Part shown: one piece after another, positions 1-11,380 of the stretch
Position numbering within the stretch: position 1 is the stretch's first letter
Layout: every line of letters starts with the position of its first letter
DNA from: Trametes villosa
Lineage: Eukaryota > Basidiomycota > Agaricomycetes > Polyporales > Polyporaceae
Direction of reading: 5' to 3'
NCBI GenBank assembly: GCA_002964805.2
Contig: PUDQ02000003.1
Location: 3,968,001-4,032,000, forward strand
DNA length: 64,000 nt
Translations under genes and position numbers: made by a program
The notes under the pieces: generated by a model
The model's database searches: none
Seen by the model: the letters and a program-made list of their open reading frames with translations, nothing else
Told to the model about the DNA's origin: nothing

Positions 1-219
1 CAGTCACGGTACTACTATAGCTACAGCGCAAACATCGCCCTCAGAGTCGAAAATCCTCAACCACCCGCTCCGCTGTTATGATATACTAAAACTTCTATGA
101 GCAATCCGGCTCACTCCCTGGAGCCGACTTCCATCTCGTCCTGCAACCGAGTCGCACCAGCACGGTCTGATCTACCCCCCCTCATCGACACCCGCCAGGA
201 AGATAATCAATCGCGAAAT

Positions 220-1667
220 ATGCCCTTCAACAAAGAACTGATGATTCACCGCTCTAAGCTCGCTCTATCCCGCCAAGCTGATACCTTCATTTGGTGGAGC
301 GAGTCAAGAGGCGCCGATGAAGTGATCGCTTGTCAGTCCCCGCGGTTTCATTACCTCTACTTCCTTTGGCTCCTCTTGTTGGCATTGATTGATAGAATCG
401 TAACAGGCTTCAACGCGGCTGCCTTCAAGCCTCCCCTGACCGCTGGCGTTTTGACGGGCTGGCTCGACCAGGTCGCTGAAAGTTGGAGTGGCGAAATCGT
501 GCTGACCGGCATCGAACATGTGAAGTACACCAGGCTCCTCGAGTACAGTGTGAGCCAACTTGCCCCCAAACCGCTGGATCCCTCCACCGTACTAGTAGGG
601 GGCGACTATCTATGTCGCTACACAGGTAAGGAGGCCAACGATATCTCACAATGCGATGCCTAACACACGGTATACTATGTGACAATCCTATGCCGACCCT
701 TCATCTGAGCAGATGAAACGGAAAAACGCGGGCCCGCTGCTCAGATGCTCCTAGGCAATTTTGATGTTGTGAGGACATTGGCGGAGACGCTACCCGAGGG
801 GATGACGTACCAAGATATGGAGTCACCAGATTCGCCAGTGCCAGTAGTAAGTATATTTATCGCATTCATGTTCGTTCGTGTCGCTGAAGAATTGCTACTA
901 TCCAGAACGTGATCTCCCCCGAGTTCCGGAAGAATGCTATGGACAGATACAATGGCCGGTGTCTGTTCACCGGAGCCTACGGAGAAGGCGTAGATGCCCA
1001 CTGGATCTATCCCATATCGGAGAGTACTAGAGCACGTCGTATTTTCTATCGGTAGCCCGAATGAGAACGACTGAGACCATAAAACAGACGGCCGCCGAAT
1101 TCAACCTCTCTATGCCAAACAGGCGCTTGAGAAACTTCGAAAACCTCGCAAACTTGGCAGTGATGCGCGCCAACGTGCTTGAGCTGTGGGCCAAGAATGC
1201 GCTCAGCGTAGATGTCGAAGTCAGTGTGCCCCATACAAAGAGCATTCCCTCCGAGTCTCCGCTCATCTGCATCTGCCGTCCAGAACGGCTACCGAGTCGT
1301 CGTCTTTGACAGTGCCGCCGTCAGCACGGCCAATGTCACCGACCTGCGCGATACGCTCCACTTTGACTCGCAGGACGAGACATTCACGGAGCTCCGCGAC
1401 AGCTTCTTCCGCGAGCACCTTTACTACACCGTCGCCCTCCACATCGTCCGCGGCCACATCACCCGCGACCCAGACTTCAACGAACGCGAAGCCCACAAGC
1501 TCTACAAATGGGTCGAGTACGCCGAAGACGGTATCACTCCGAAGGACCTCGATGATCCGAAGTGGCAGACCCCGGTTGGTCAGGTGGTGAAAGAGTACAT
1601 CCGCATATGCGGGCCCTCGCCTCCCCGCGACCCTAGCAAAGAGTACTACAGCGACATGGAGGACTGA
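220..1667 (+). CDS. HNH_2-like protein, array copy 1
   Basis: Six exons join in one frame: 220-331, 407-625, 713-846, 906-1051, 1123-1219, 1284-1667, giving 363 residues. Exon 1 has the family start MPF..., an HRS..AL..AD segment and FIWW. A phase-1 intron splits the cysteine codon that follows, as in every copy. Exon 4 carries RYNGRCLFTG and AHWIYP. Exon 5 has NLAVMRANVLELW and ALSVDVE. Exon 6 has NGYRVVVFD, then LREH-like FFREHLYYTVALHIVRG. HNH_2 endonucleases use H..N..H: the first His and the Asn are kept here, but the last His position is Leu, so catalysis is doubtful. The exon 4/5 junction is the least certain one; only one donor/acceptor pair keeps the frame. Only 219 bp of upstream DNA is in the window. 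Biological role unknown. Confidence 0.75.
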
Positions 1668-2569
1668 AGGGAGTCAAACGAGCTCTTGGACGTATCTTTC
1701 AGGCATGTTATGAGTAGTGATGTTCGCGTTTCAAAGTCTCTGTACGATAATACAAGTCGGCGTCTCTCCAGAGCATTTCAGACGAGGTACTGGGATGCGC
1801 GTCGAGATCGTCAATGATACCCGCAAGCTCGCGATCGCAACTACGAGTTGAGATACGCTAATCTCAAATTATATTCACTCACAGCAGTACCAGGCGAGGC
1901 ACGTATTTCTCCAGCAATTGGGCTTTCCCTTCCCGGACACGCCCTCGCCCGTCATTGAGCATGAGCCGTCCAAATACTCTGAGGCCTAGTGGGATGCACG
2001 GATGTTCTCGACATACTATACCTCGTGGAAGATCATACTAGAACCCGCAATTGCTTGGGCACGACACTCACTCTGCCCTGCGCCGGCCTGCAGAGCCGAG
2101 GCCTGGGCTTCAACACATCCGATTCATCGAGATAGCTACCGCTCCATCGAGTCTACGACAATATACGCAGGATGTGCCCTCCCAGGCCCTCCCGCCTTCG
2201 AGCGCGTCTCGCCCGGCCTTTACACATGGTCACCAACCTCTGCGCTGTCGCCGTCCCAACACGATTGACGCCGCCGGTACCCTGGCGACTCTGAACAAAA
2301 CGGACCGCAAACAGATCACACAGGCGTCCATCCACCGCCCGAGCCCGCTCTGCGCAGGACGTAGGCGAGACCGTCCGGTTTCTCGAAAAAGGCTGTGCGT
2401 GTTTTCATCGCGCTCTCGAGGAGAGTTTGAGAAACACGGATCTGGACTTAGAATACCACTCGCGGGGAGAGTCACAATCGCACGCGCCGAGCGTGGCATC
2501 GAAAGAGTGCGACTGTGAAGGCGGACGGGAAGTCTGGCGGGACAAGCAGACGAGTGAGCCGGGGCATGA
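1668..2569. other. intergenic stretch, no gene seen
   Basis: This is the 3' flank of array copy 1. Short open frames on both strands have no family motif or consistent splice structure. I see no gene, RNA or clear repeat here. Confidence 0.4.
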
Positions 2570-2815
2570 TGCTGAGCTGTAGACGCACCCCGCGCGGCTA
2601 GCTGCGCTGTCTACTCCGACGAACATCATGACGCACAGGCATACGCGCCGACAACGGGCCCGAGATACGGTCGCGCCCGGGGGATGAGTGCGCAGCGGGC
2701 TTCACGGATTGCGCAGAACCGTCTGGGCACCCATCAACCATCGCCGACGTCTCCCGAGCGGGTTACTCGCCGCTGCTTATTTGCCGCTGCTTACTTGCAG
2801 ATAGAGCCCTCCTAT
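2570..2815. repeat. segmental duplicate of 36180-36395
   Basis: This non-coding stretch is recognisably the same as 36180-36395. Both hold CGCGCGGCT..TGCGCTG, then GTCTCCCGAGCGGG, then CTCGCC.CTGCTTACTTGCA in the same order. Each copy lies about 0.7-1 kb upstream of a decayed array copy, so the duplicated unit probably included the relic as well. Confidence 0.6.
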
Positions 2816-3349
2816 CCAGCTGCTAGGAAGGGCGGGACTTCGAACGCAGGAGGTGAGCGTGCAGACGACGCGAGGGCTGCTGTCGTAGCGCCAAGTCTTG
2901 AGAGCTGAACTACAGAGTTCAATGCATGCGCGTAGCGTAGATATGATTTGGGGAGTCCAAGCAGCACGCGTCGAGGATGGGGGTGACAGATGTCGCGACC
3001 ACATTTGGCAGAGGTGACGAGGTGCTGTAAACCTGAGTAGAATCGAGAGTAAGAGAAGTTCGTAAAGCATCACAAAGATACCCAAGCTGTAGAACATACC
3101 GTGTGTCAGTGGGAGTCTAGAGGGTGGAGGAGAGCCCTCAGGCGTGCCATGACGCGACTTAGGCCAGTCAACTTGGGTGCGACAAGAGCTGCCAGTATTC
3201 CTGAGGGTAGTTCCAAGGTCGCGAGGTGTAACTTGGCAGCTGTAGCAATACACCAAGCGGCCAAACTCGAGCAGTGAGTGATATAGAGTACTAGAGAGCG
3301 CTGGGTAGGATGAGCGTACGAGACGAAGGTTGGGCGCTAAAATGAATGG

Positions 3350-3445
3350 CGTCGAGGCCGAGATCCAGATCGGGCGACTGCCAGGCGCGCGCGCACTGCG
3401 CGCCATCGAGTGCTCTTCACCGTCTTTGCACACCACCACCATACG
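3350..3445 (+). repeat. upstream element, copy a (GATC-GATCGGGCG type)
   Basis: The core is GAGATCCAGATCGGGCGACT followed by GCCAGGCGCGC, CATCGAGTGCTCTTC and a CACCACCACCAT run. The same ordered set of blocks recurs near 12795, 20920, 22860 and 37480. The 20920 copy ends roughly 60 bp before the ATG of an open array gene, so the element may be promoter or 5' leader sequence of the family. Confidence 0.5.
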
Positions 3446-3479
3446 CACGGAAGCGTCACCCTAAAAGTTCAAGCTCAAC

Positions 3480-4610
3480 CTCGTCGAGGAAGCGACTACT
3501 ACATTGGTGAGTGTATGCGCTCTCATGGCTACAATGCAGATGTTAATGCGGTTTGGTATGTATATGCATAGCTCTTCCTGTGGAACTCGGGCTATAGTCG
3601 CTGCCAGGTCTCTCAGAGTCGGAGCTCTAGAAGAGCTCTACCACCCTCCGTTCCTCCACGATATATATGAGGAGCCCCCTCTTCTTGGCCTGAGGAGGTA
3701 AGCCCTACCCTCACCTCTGATCCCTCCCCGTACTCAACACGGGTGAATCTGCCAGAACCCGATCTATAACACGACAAGACGCCCCGAGAGAACGCCAACC
3801 AACTCGGCGTTATGGTAACCAGTGTATTATTTACTGGATCGAGCTGGGATATGGAGAATGACGGCGCGGACGCGTATTGAATCATTATCCTCCGATGTGA
3901 GAAGACCAGGTAACTCTTCGTTCCTCTTGCTTCGCCTGCAATCTGCCAGCGATCGACGAACTACGCTACAGGACTGATCGCGACATATACTAGCTTAGGG
4001 ATGTGCCGACGGTATGGTTGTCCTCCAACCCCACGCCTGTGCGCGCAGACGTTCCCCGGCGCTTAGGGGCAAACGATTTCCGCGTCGGTGTCGAAGTGAG
4101 TACACTATACCGTTCATTATCGCGTCGAAGATAATTCCCACTCACCCAGCCCTTCTACGCTTATGTTTCAGGACGGCTCCCGGATCATCTTCTTTCACCA
4201 CGCCGTCACACCGCTCCCATGTCGGCCCTCTCTGTCGCCACTGCCAAACTCCGTGGGCTCGAACTGTGCGAACGCGACGCAAGGCTAGCCCCTCCGCGCG
4301 TACTTCTGCGTCACGCTCGCTGCGAGAACGCTGGGGAGCGACCTCCGAGTCGCGCGGGAGCTCGACACTATCGCCATGGGGTGAGATGTCTTCAACTTCA
4401 CGAACACCGGCGATGCTGACCGGCGACAAGACCACAAAACTGCAGGGAAGCTGGGTGTCGCGAGATGCGTACGCCACCCGGAGCAAGTCTGGTTCGGTTT
4501 CTGTTCCTATCCCGGAACGCCCTTCCGCCGAAGTGAGCGGAGCCAGGTTCGCTTTGTTCCAGGCCTATCACGGCCAGAAACAGGAGGTCAATCGAACGTG
4601 GGGTGCGTAA
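3480..4610 (+). pseudogene. decayed HNH_2-like array copy (relic 1)
   Basis: Remnants of the family exons occur in order but in different frames. An exon-2 end (GDYYIG-like) precedes GTGAGT at about 3505. An exon-3-like ALEELYHPPF..IYEE lies before GTAAGC near 3700. An HNH-like segment FTGSSWDMEN..ADAY followed by a stop lies at 3826-3911. A degenerate exon 5 (RADV.., then VGVE before GTGAGT) lies at 4045-4096. A degenerate exon 6 (DGSRIIFFHHAV; later VTLAARTLGSD) lies at 4170-4390. Frameshifts and stops rule out a full-length product. The order of pieces is the same as in relic 2 (13.0-14.1 kb), so both descend from one duplicated copy. Confidence 0.6.
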
Positions 4611-4639
4611 TAGTATCAATCATGGTAACCGGTATGGCT

Positions 4640-5200
4640 CTTGCTGCTTTCCGTAGAGCCTGTCGCACACACTGATAAGTTCGCCTTCATGTTACGTAGG
4701 TCTTCTGCTCGACGGTACAGGACTCGTCTGGCGTCTCAAGTCTTGCTATGTCCTCGCCACTTCCAAGCCGTCAAAGTGTCACACGCACCAGCGTTCTCTG
4801 ACCAGACGAACGCGAGCGCAGCGCTGCTCGCGCAACCCGACCTCGACGAAGACCTCCTGCGCTTGTGTATGTGTATAACTCCGTCGCTTCCCCCTGTTGT
4901 CTCGCCTCTCCTCCCTGGACTATTCCTCTTCTTGGTCCCTGCGGCAACCGCCCCTCATGCGCCGTCTGCAACGTTCAGAGGGAGCTCCTCCGCATTAGCG
5001 CGGTCACCTCGGGGACGCCCCGCAGCTACTTTCGTGGTCCACGCGGCGATTCCCGTCTCTCTGAGTGCAGTGTCCCTAGTCGTTCGGGACGCCTTCTCCT
5101 CTGCGCGTCAAGGCCCGGCTCCCAGCTCTCTTATAGGCGTACCTCGTCATGTACATCCTCGACGATCCTCTCTTACCCGCCGGTGTGGCGAACTCGGCGC
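4640..5200. repeat. downstream block shared with 14270-14700 and 24240-25140
   Basis: Shared landmarks are AGGTCTTCTGC.CGACGGTA (4698), CCTCGACGAAGACCT (4842), TCTCGCCT..CCCTGGACT (4902) and CCCTGCGGCAACCGCCCCTC (4937). The same landmarks recur in the same order in at least one of the other two blocks. Each block follows a relic gene, which makes a repeated relic + block unit. No open gene is evident. Confidence 0.55.
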
Positions 5201-5879
5201 TCTGTGAGTATTCGAGTTCATTGATCGAGAGCTAGTATACTCCTCGTGTCTTGGTTGGGAAATCCACGTTCACGCTGACAAACTCGCTTCTATGCCATGT
5301 CTGTAGGTACTCTCCCTGACGGTGCAAATCTGTGCCTTTATCTGGCGTGTCCAGAGACATGCTAGCAAGGACACACCTGAAGGCCCGCTAACCATACAGT
5401 GTGGAGGTATGTAACGATTAGGCTGCCTATATCCCGAGCTCCGTGCGGTCACATTAGACCACTGTTGGCACGCTCGATCGACTCAGATTTGTCGGTTTCG
5501 AACATACACGGGACGTTTCGAAAGAGACAAAAACACGATGACGTCCGACGCGAACCCGCGCTTGCGGCATGCAAACAAAGAGGCGATCACGCCTACGATT
5601 GATACGACACAGGTTTCGCACAGCACCGCTCACCGCGAAGACTCGTGCGTGATACGACCAAGGTGCGTTCAATGAAGGAGAGCAGAGCCGTTCTTTGCTA
5701 AAATCTTGCGTCGCGCGCGAGGACGCGCACGTACATAGCCGCAGGACGATCACTTGACATCGAACGTGGACTCTCGTATCGGGGTGTTCGTTTCTCCCAT
5801 CGTCTCGCCGCCTCGACACCTGTCCAGGCGTCCCCAGTGGGTCGACGTTGAACCGGATGGGCACGACCATCTTCATGGA

Positions 5880-6722
5880 TGCATCCTAGTATCTCGGCGA
5901 AGCCGTCATACGAGGACCACCAGTACGCTCGCCAACCCCGTAGCTGTGCCGCGGTCTGGGGCTCCCTTCGTGAGGTTCAAACACGCGAGGGAAGCCCAGC
6001 CGTCGCTCCTGTGGGCCTCGCCGCGGTTGCCAGCACTCTAACGACAACTCCACAAGCCTACCGTTGTTGCCATTATTACAGGGAGGATATAGCTACGGTG
6101 AGAACTCGCCCTTCAAGCTTCATGAGTATGTCGACCTATCATGATACGATACCGCAGGATGGCATCACAGCTGCGTTGCGCGGCGGGGTCACTGTACCGC
6201 GCGACGTATACGTCTTCAACATCGGGGCGATCAACCATCCCTGACGGTGGACGTCTCGACATCTCGGATCGTCCTGCCGTATCTGCGGGAGGAAGTACGT
6301 GGATCGCAGACTCGACTCGCGCGTGAGCATTCCGGCGTGACAGCGCAGCGCGACTGAACGATCGCGTTCTAATAACCCCACGCAGCTCTGGAGCCACATC
6401 GGCCGTGGAAGGCACAAATACGATATCGAAGACCTCGCCTGGCGCTCTTCTGACAACCTGCTGCCTGTACGTACCGACGCGAGGTATGGCAGTTTTGGTC
6501 CGGCAACGAGATTGAGGCGCGGAGGTTCTCGAGGCGGGGGTGGGATCCCTCGCGTATTCTCCAGAATTGTGTGCCCTGCTGGGGCAGTAGCGAGGACGAG
6601 TACTTGCAAGCGTCCCCGGAATCCCAGCATGCTGTGTATGCGGAGTATGATGAGTATTTGAAGTCTGCGTCTACAGTGTGCACGAGTCAAACATCAGTAC
6701 TAGGTCAGTACCGAGTATTCTG
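5880..6722 (+). pseudogene. decayed array copy of the His-less class (relic)
   Basis: An exon-3-like STLTTTPQAYRCCHYY stretch ends before GTGAGA near 6100. An exon-4-like LRGGVTVPRDVYVF stretch (6174-6225) matches the APQDVCIF region of the copy at 9841, but the conserved Cys is now Tyr. After a frameshift it continues TVDVSTSRIVLPYLREE before GTACGT. Exon 5 (GRGRHKYDIEDL, SSDNLLPVRTDAR; 6400-6485) runs directly into the end of exon 6 (VWQFWSGNEIE, WDPSRILQN). The exon 5/6 intron and most of exon 6 are therefore deleted. This is a dead gene of the same class as the copies at 27179 and 29053. Confidence 0.65.
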
Positions 6723-6973
6723 AGTGAGTAGATCGATACAAGTGACTACTCACCGGCTGGGCTGGAGGAACAGCTTGCCGCCGAAACTTGCCGGCGAAGC
6801 AACCGTCAAGTCAAACAATTTCAGCGCTTCCCGCCGACGGTGGGTATCATTACGTCCGTGATTGTCTAGAACCTTACACCAGGGCCCCGCTGAACTTCAA
6901 CCCAGTCGCTCGCCTCCCCAATACGCAGTACCACGACACTCATCGCAAATTACTTACAGCGCTCTGATCTCTC

Positions 6974-8544
6974 ATGTCACTCTTCGACGAGCCTCACCAA
7001 ACCTGGACTGCACAATGCCGCAAGGCCAACGTCTTCATCTGGTGCGAGTGGGACCGCAGCCGCGGCTGCCACGTAGACGCGTGTAAGCACCTCGAATGGC
7101 CGCTTATGATGTTGCGCGAGCTAACGGAACCCTCTACCTGTGCGTTTGCGATAGGTTTCAACTGTGATACTATCCTGTCTCGCGTTACGGTCGATACCCT
7201 CCTTCGCTGGTTCAAGGAAGTGGGCTACTACCGCGGAGGCATTGCGCTGACGCGGATTGAGCTGAAGTACATCCAGTACCTCTACTAGGACTATAAACTC
7301 TCCCCCGATGGCCCTCTGGATGGGTCGACAGTGCTCTCGGCCGGAGACTATCTCTGTCACTATATTCGTGAGTACACTACTCGTGGGCGAGTGGTATGAG
7401 CGAATATCACTCAATTTGGGTAAAATAGCTTCCTTGCCAGATGACAGGCTCGACTCACTCTCCCCTCTCATCCGCGGCAACTCCCATATATGTGGGACCT
7501 TCAGAGTGCAAGAGAAATTTGCGAAGCCCAGCGAGATGAACATAGATGATAAAGAAGCCGGCGACTCGAACGCAACGGCGGGTGTTCCCTCATATATTGA
7601 CTCCTTTGTGATCCTGATACGAATGCTTACTGCAGGACAGTATCTCTAACGAGCAGCGCGCGGAGACCATGCAGAGATACTGCGGAAAATGTGTATTCAC
7701 CGGTTCTGTGGGCGACTCACATGACAACCGCGTCGACGCGCACTGGATTTTCCCCCCAGCGTTGCAGCAGGATGTGCGTGTCTGCTCCCCTCGTAGTACG
7801 GTCTGCACGGAGTCACGATCCCACGAAATCTGAAATGCCCGTGATTTTAGCTTGCGGGTCGCGATCTGCCAGTGGCAGATTTGGACGACGATTCTGATGA
7901 CGACGCCTCGTATGCCTCCGACGGGAGCGATGCTCCGCTGTCGACTTTCCCCGCCAACCTTCTGGCGATGCGCGCGGACGTGCACAAACTTTGGTTTGAC
8001 AACGCGTTCAGCGTCGACATTGCCGTAAGCGTTCCCCGTTGCACAATGAAGTCTCCCGCTGACGATCTTGCCTCGTTTATTGAACTAGGACCACTATCGA
8101 ATTATCATCTTCGATGAGGTCGCCTGCAAGGGGACGGACCTCCCCCAGCACCTGACGCTTCCGCCGTTTCCTAACGAGCCCGACTTCGGCACAAAGCGCG
8201 AAAAGCTTCTCCGCGAGCACTTCCGCTACACCATCGCTTGTCGCATTGTTGGAGGCGAGCTCGCGAGGGAACTCAGGATTGACCTCTCCATGTGCCACAA
8301 CATCTACGGCTCCCTCAAGTACGAGGATATCGACATGAGGACTGGAAAGCCGATACGCGCGGGCTGGGACGAAGGCGAGCAGTGGTCGACGCCTGCAGGG
8401 AGACTTGTGAAGGAGTACATCGAGAATCGGCCGTGGACGCCTCCTCCGATATCACCTGGGGAGAGCACTAGCGGTGCTGCCAAGCGGGCCTGGATTATCC
8501 CGAAAAAGGAGAACGACTACGAGAACGACTACGACATTATCTAG
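6974..8544 (+). pseudogene. HNH_2-like protein, array copy 2, with in-frame TAG
   Basis: Exon 1 (6974-7082) encodes MSLFDEPH.. and ANVFIWCEW. Exon 2 (7155-7367) encodes TLLRWF, ALTRIELKY, then a TAG at 7286-7288 where paralogues have Tyr, then SPDGPLDGSTVL and GDYLCHY. Exon 4 (from 7638) encodes RYCGKCVFTG and VDAHWIFPP. Exon 5 (ending near 8023) encodes NLLAMRADVHKLW and AFSVDI. Exon 6 (from 8090) encodes DHYRIIIFDE, LLREHFRYTIACRIVGGE and a long C-terminus to 8544. All three HNH positions (H, N, H) are present. The exon 3 donor is not clear. One nonsense base, with everything else in good order, suggests recent inactivation, an allelic stop or a sequencing error. Confidence 0.65.
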
Positions 8545-8629
8545 TATAGGGAGATGCACTCGGATGACCAGCCTGAGGTCGAAAGGGGCAGAAGTAGTCT
8601 GAACGTGCGGGAAACGACCGAGTGCAACG

Positions 8630-8700
8630 TTTTGGTAATCTGTCTACCGTATACGAGCAGCGCGATTGTTTGTTGTGATCGGGTCTGTATTCGCGCGCGG
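8630..8700 (+). repeat. conserved 3' flank block, copy a
   Basis: TCTGTCTACCGTATACGAG, AGCGCGAT and TTGTTGTGATC lie about 95-145 bp after the stop of copy 2. Related blocks occur after the stops of the copies at 9841, 29053 and 34207. It is probably a shared 3' UTR or polyadenylation region inherited by duplication or homogenised by gene conversion. Confidence 0.5.
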
Positions 8701-9520
8701 CCCAGATCTTCTCTACACTCAGCCTCGGTCGAAATTGGCCTACTGCGGCGGACGGGCCTCACGAGCGCGTCACGTCGCTCCTGTGCGATCGAATAGACCG
8801 TTGCAGTCTCGAAACCGCTGCCCATCTCAGGCAGATACAAGCCCTCCAACGCACGTAAAAGTCACAAGACCTCGACGCAGAGTGGAAATTTTCCTGAAAG
8901 AAACCCAAGGTCGGCTTCAAGCTCGAGCCGCGCGCTCGGAACGAGCACGCGGCTCGCGCGGGCACGACTTCCGGGCCTTCAGAGCCGCATGACATGCAGC
9001 CGCGACGTACCTTCAACGAGAGGCATCCCAACCCGTGCCTACTGGCGCGATGGCGGCGAAGGAGACTGTCGGAGGAAGGTGCTTGGAGCTACACCGGACC
9101 GTGCGACAACATCGGGGAAGCTTGGACAGGGAGCCACACCGTCGGTACCAAGGTGCAGAATCCTTGAGTGCGTTTCCAGTAAGCATATGAGGACTCGCGG
9201 TATTCTGCACTTGGCAGTAGGCTGGTGAAGCGGCGAGAGTGTCACTGTGGAGGCCGAGCTTCTTGTATCTAGAGCGAGACAGCGAGCGATGTGAGCGGGC
9301 GACTGTAGCGTCAGATGAGACCATAGTAGCCTGATCTACCAGGTATGAAGGTCTTCACCCAGCAGTGCTAGCCGTCTTCACAAGAGGATTTGGGCTATTG
9401 AGCTATGGTACGCGTGCGGTGCCAAAACATTAAGCCGTGGGCTAGCCCTGTGAAACCTGGGTGTTTGCTTTCATCCAAGCGCGCTTTTCAGATACAAAGC
9501 CACAGAGTAGAGGCGCGCCG
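8700..9520. other. duplicated non-coding sequence between copies 2 and 3
   Basis: The segment near 8710-8775 (ACTCAGCC..CCTACTGCGGCGGACG) is matched at 11728-11780. The segment 8950-9000 (CTCGCGCGGGCACGAC, TCCGGGCCTTCAGAGCCGCATGA) is matched at 30968-31020. No supported gene is visible. These are duplicated flanks of array genes. Confidence 0.45.
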
Positions 9521-9840
9521 GGATGAACGAAGCTAGGTGTGCTCGAGGTCGAGGTCGAGGTCACAGTCGAGCGGAGAGGGAGCAAATGTGGGCGCTTGAT
9601 CGCGCGGAAAGGTTGAAACTGTTGAGATCAAGATCGGGCTCTCGCAAGCGTACCGCGCGATGTGACCACGACGGTGCACGACAGCCATCAGCTCCGACGA
9701 CTCTGCACACAAACGTCGACCACCCTTGGTATGGTGTGTTAAAAGTTGTGAACGTCTCAGAAACACTGTTAGGACCTCTACGACCTTCGCGACTAGCTCC
9801 AACCAACTCACCGTGTCAAACTCTTGAAGGCGCTCCCGAA

Positions 9841-11290
9841 ATGGCCGTCGAGACCTCGGGTAACGTATCCGACATACCCTCACTTGAAGCGGGCCCACTC
9901 GTCCACCGGTCAAGGAAGGCGTTAGCTCGCCGAGCTGATGTATTCGTGTGGTGTACTCGCAAAAATAACATCATAGCATGTAAGTACTTCGCAATGGAGA
10001 TACCCCGTGGTGACAGCCCGAATACCCAGTATCTGATATACCGTCCTTACCAGGTTATAATGCAACAAATACCCCGCTCACGGCGCAAACCGTACTACGA
10101 TGGCTGGATCTGGTTGCGGCTGGGTACCAAGCAATGGTCATACGGCCTGTCAGGCTTAGACGGATCCAATTTCACGGCTGGATTCCGTACCCGCTGGATC
10201 AACCGGACAGCTTGGCACACACGGATATCCTGCCTGCGGGGGACTACGCTTGCTACAAAGGTAACCTTTTCTAATGACCATAGCTACGACACAGAAAACA
10301 TACGTGAGATATCGCAGATAGCTGACAGGGTGTTTCATCTTACAGCAACACCGCCAGGATCTGGTGGATCCGCGGAGGACCCCAGAGCAGTAACCGTCCA
10401 GGAGGTGACTCTCACAACACCCACCCTGCGGAAGCTTCAGAAGAGCCACTACAAGCGCTTCGGGCGAGGAGTGCCTATGGTGAGAAGCAGCTTTTCTTTG
10501 ACACTTTTCCAGGTCTCTTATCCGGCACGGTACGACAGAATGATGTCCCACCTAAGCTATGCGAAGGGGTCACTGCACCACAGGATGTGTGCATTTTTAC
10601 GCGGTCTACTAGCCCCCACCATCAGGTGGCGACTGTAGAGATTTCCTGGATTATCCCCCACTATCTCGCAAATACTGTACGTAGCACTCACGTTCGTGTC
10701 GCGATAACAAGCGCCACAGTGTATCGAGCACGCCCAAGCTAATGTCGACGACATGCAGGTTTTCAAGTACGTTGGCCGAGGGACCCACAATTACTACTTT
10801 GAAGATCTCCCTTGGAACTCATCCGACAATCTGCTACCCATGCGAACCGACGTGCGCGAGCTGTGGCTCGACAACGCGCTCAGTGTCGATGTTGATGTAC
10901 GTTGCTCGAACGTGCCGCCGCGCTGAATCGCTGACGTCCAGTGGCCCCCCTCAGGATGGGTACCGCATCTGCCCCTTCGTCGCGTCCGCGATCAGCCTAG
11001 CTCTGCCGGAACGACTGGAGCCAGCCGCGGTACAGCCGGGTTGGATTCCTTTCTTGCGCGAACATCACCGTCACACCGTGGCCGTGCATCTCCTAGGCGG
11101 CGACATACACACACAAGGAGACGTAGGAGATAAACTCGACAACTTCGATAGGCATCATCTGCAGCTGGAGCCCGGCACGGAAATCGATCTTCAGGACGAT
11201 GCGTGGCAGTCTTGGCCCGGCGACGAGATCAAGGAGTGGATGTTCTCGGAGGGACGGTGGGATCGCAACGCCACTACACAGATTATTTGA
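9841..11290 (+). CDS. HNH_2-like protein, array copy 3 (His-less class)
   Basis: Six exons, 9841-9979, 10054-10260, 10346-10479, 10539-10676, 10759-10896 and 10955-11290, stay in frame for 363 residues. Motifs: LVHRSRKALARRADVFVW in exon 1; NTPLTAQTVLRWLDLV and GDYACYKG in exon 2; APQDVCIFTR and TVEISWIIPHYL in exon 4; SSDNLLPMRTDVRELW and ALSVDVD in exon 5; DGYRICPF, FLREHHRHTVAVHLLGGDI and GDEIKEWMF in exon 6. The His before W-I is Ser, and the second His position (DVHxLW elsewhere) is Arg. The nuclease centre is therefore lost, while Cys, Asn and framework residues remain. A possible non-catalytic partner or regulator; role unknown. Confidence 0.78.
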
Positions 11291-11304
11291 ACATGTGAGC
11301 GAAG

Positions 11305-11380
11305 GCGTTTGTCTGTCATTTTATCTCCTTGTACTAGTAGCGCGATGACGTGTTGTGGTCTGGCCTGTAATCGAGAATAT
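11305..11380 (+). repeat. conserved 3' flank block, copy b
   Basis: GTCTGTCATTTTATCTCCTTGTACTAGTAGCGCGATG, then TGTTGTGGTCTGGCCTGTAAT, match the block at 8639-8693 in order and spacing. It lies just after the stop of array copy 3. Confidence 0.45.

Noticed and set aside
2002..2518. Two overlapping plus-strand open frames of 88 and 155 codons
   Set aside because: No family motif, no homology I recognise, and they lie in intergenic DNA of the array. Most likely chance.
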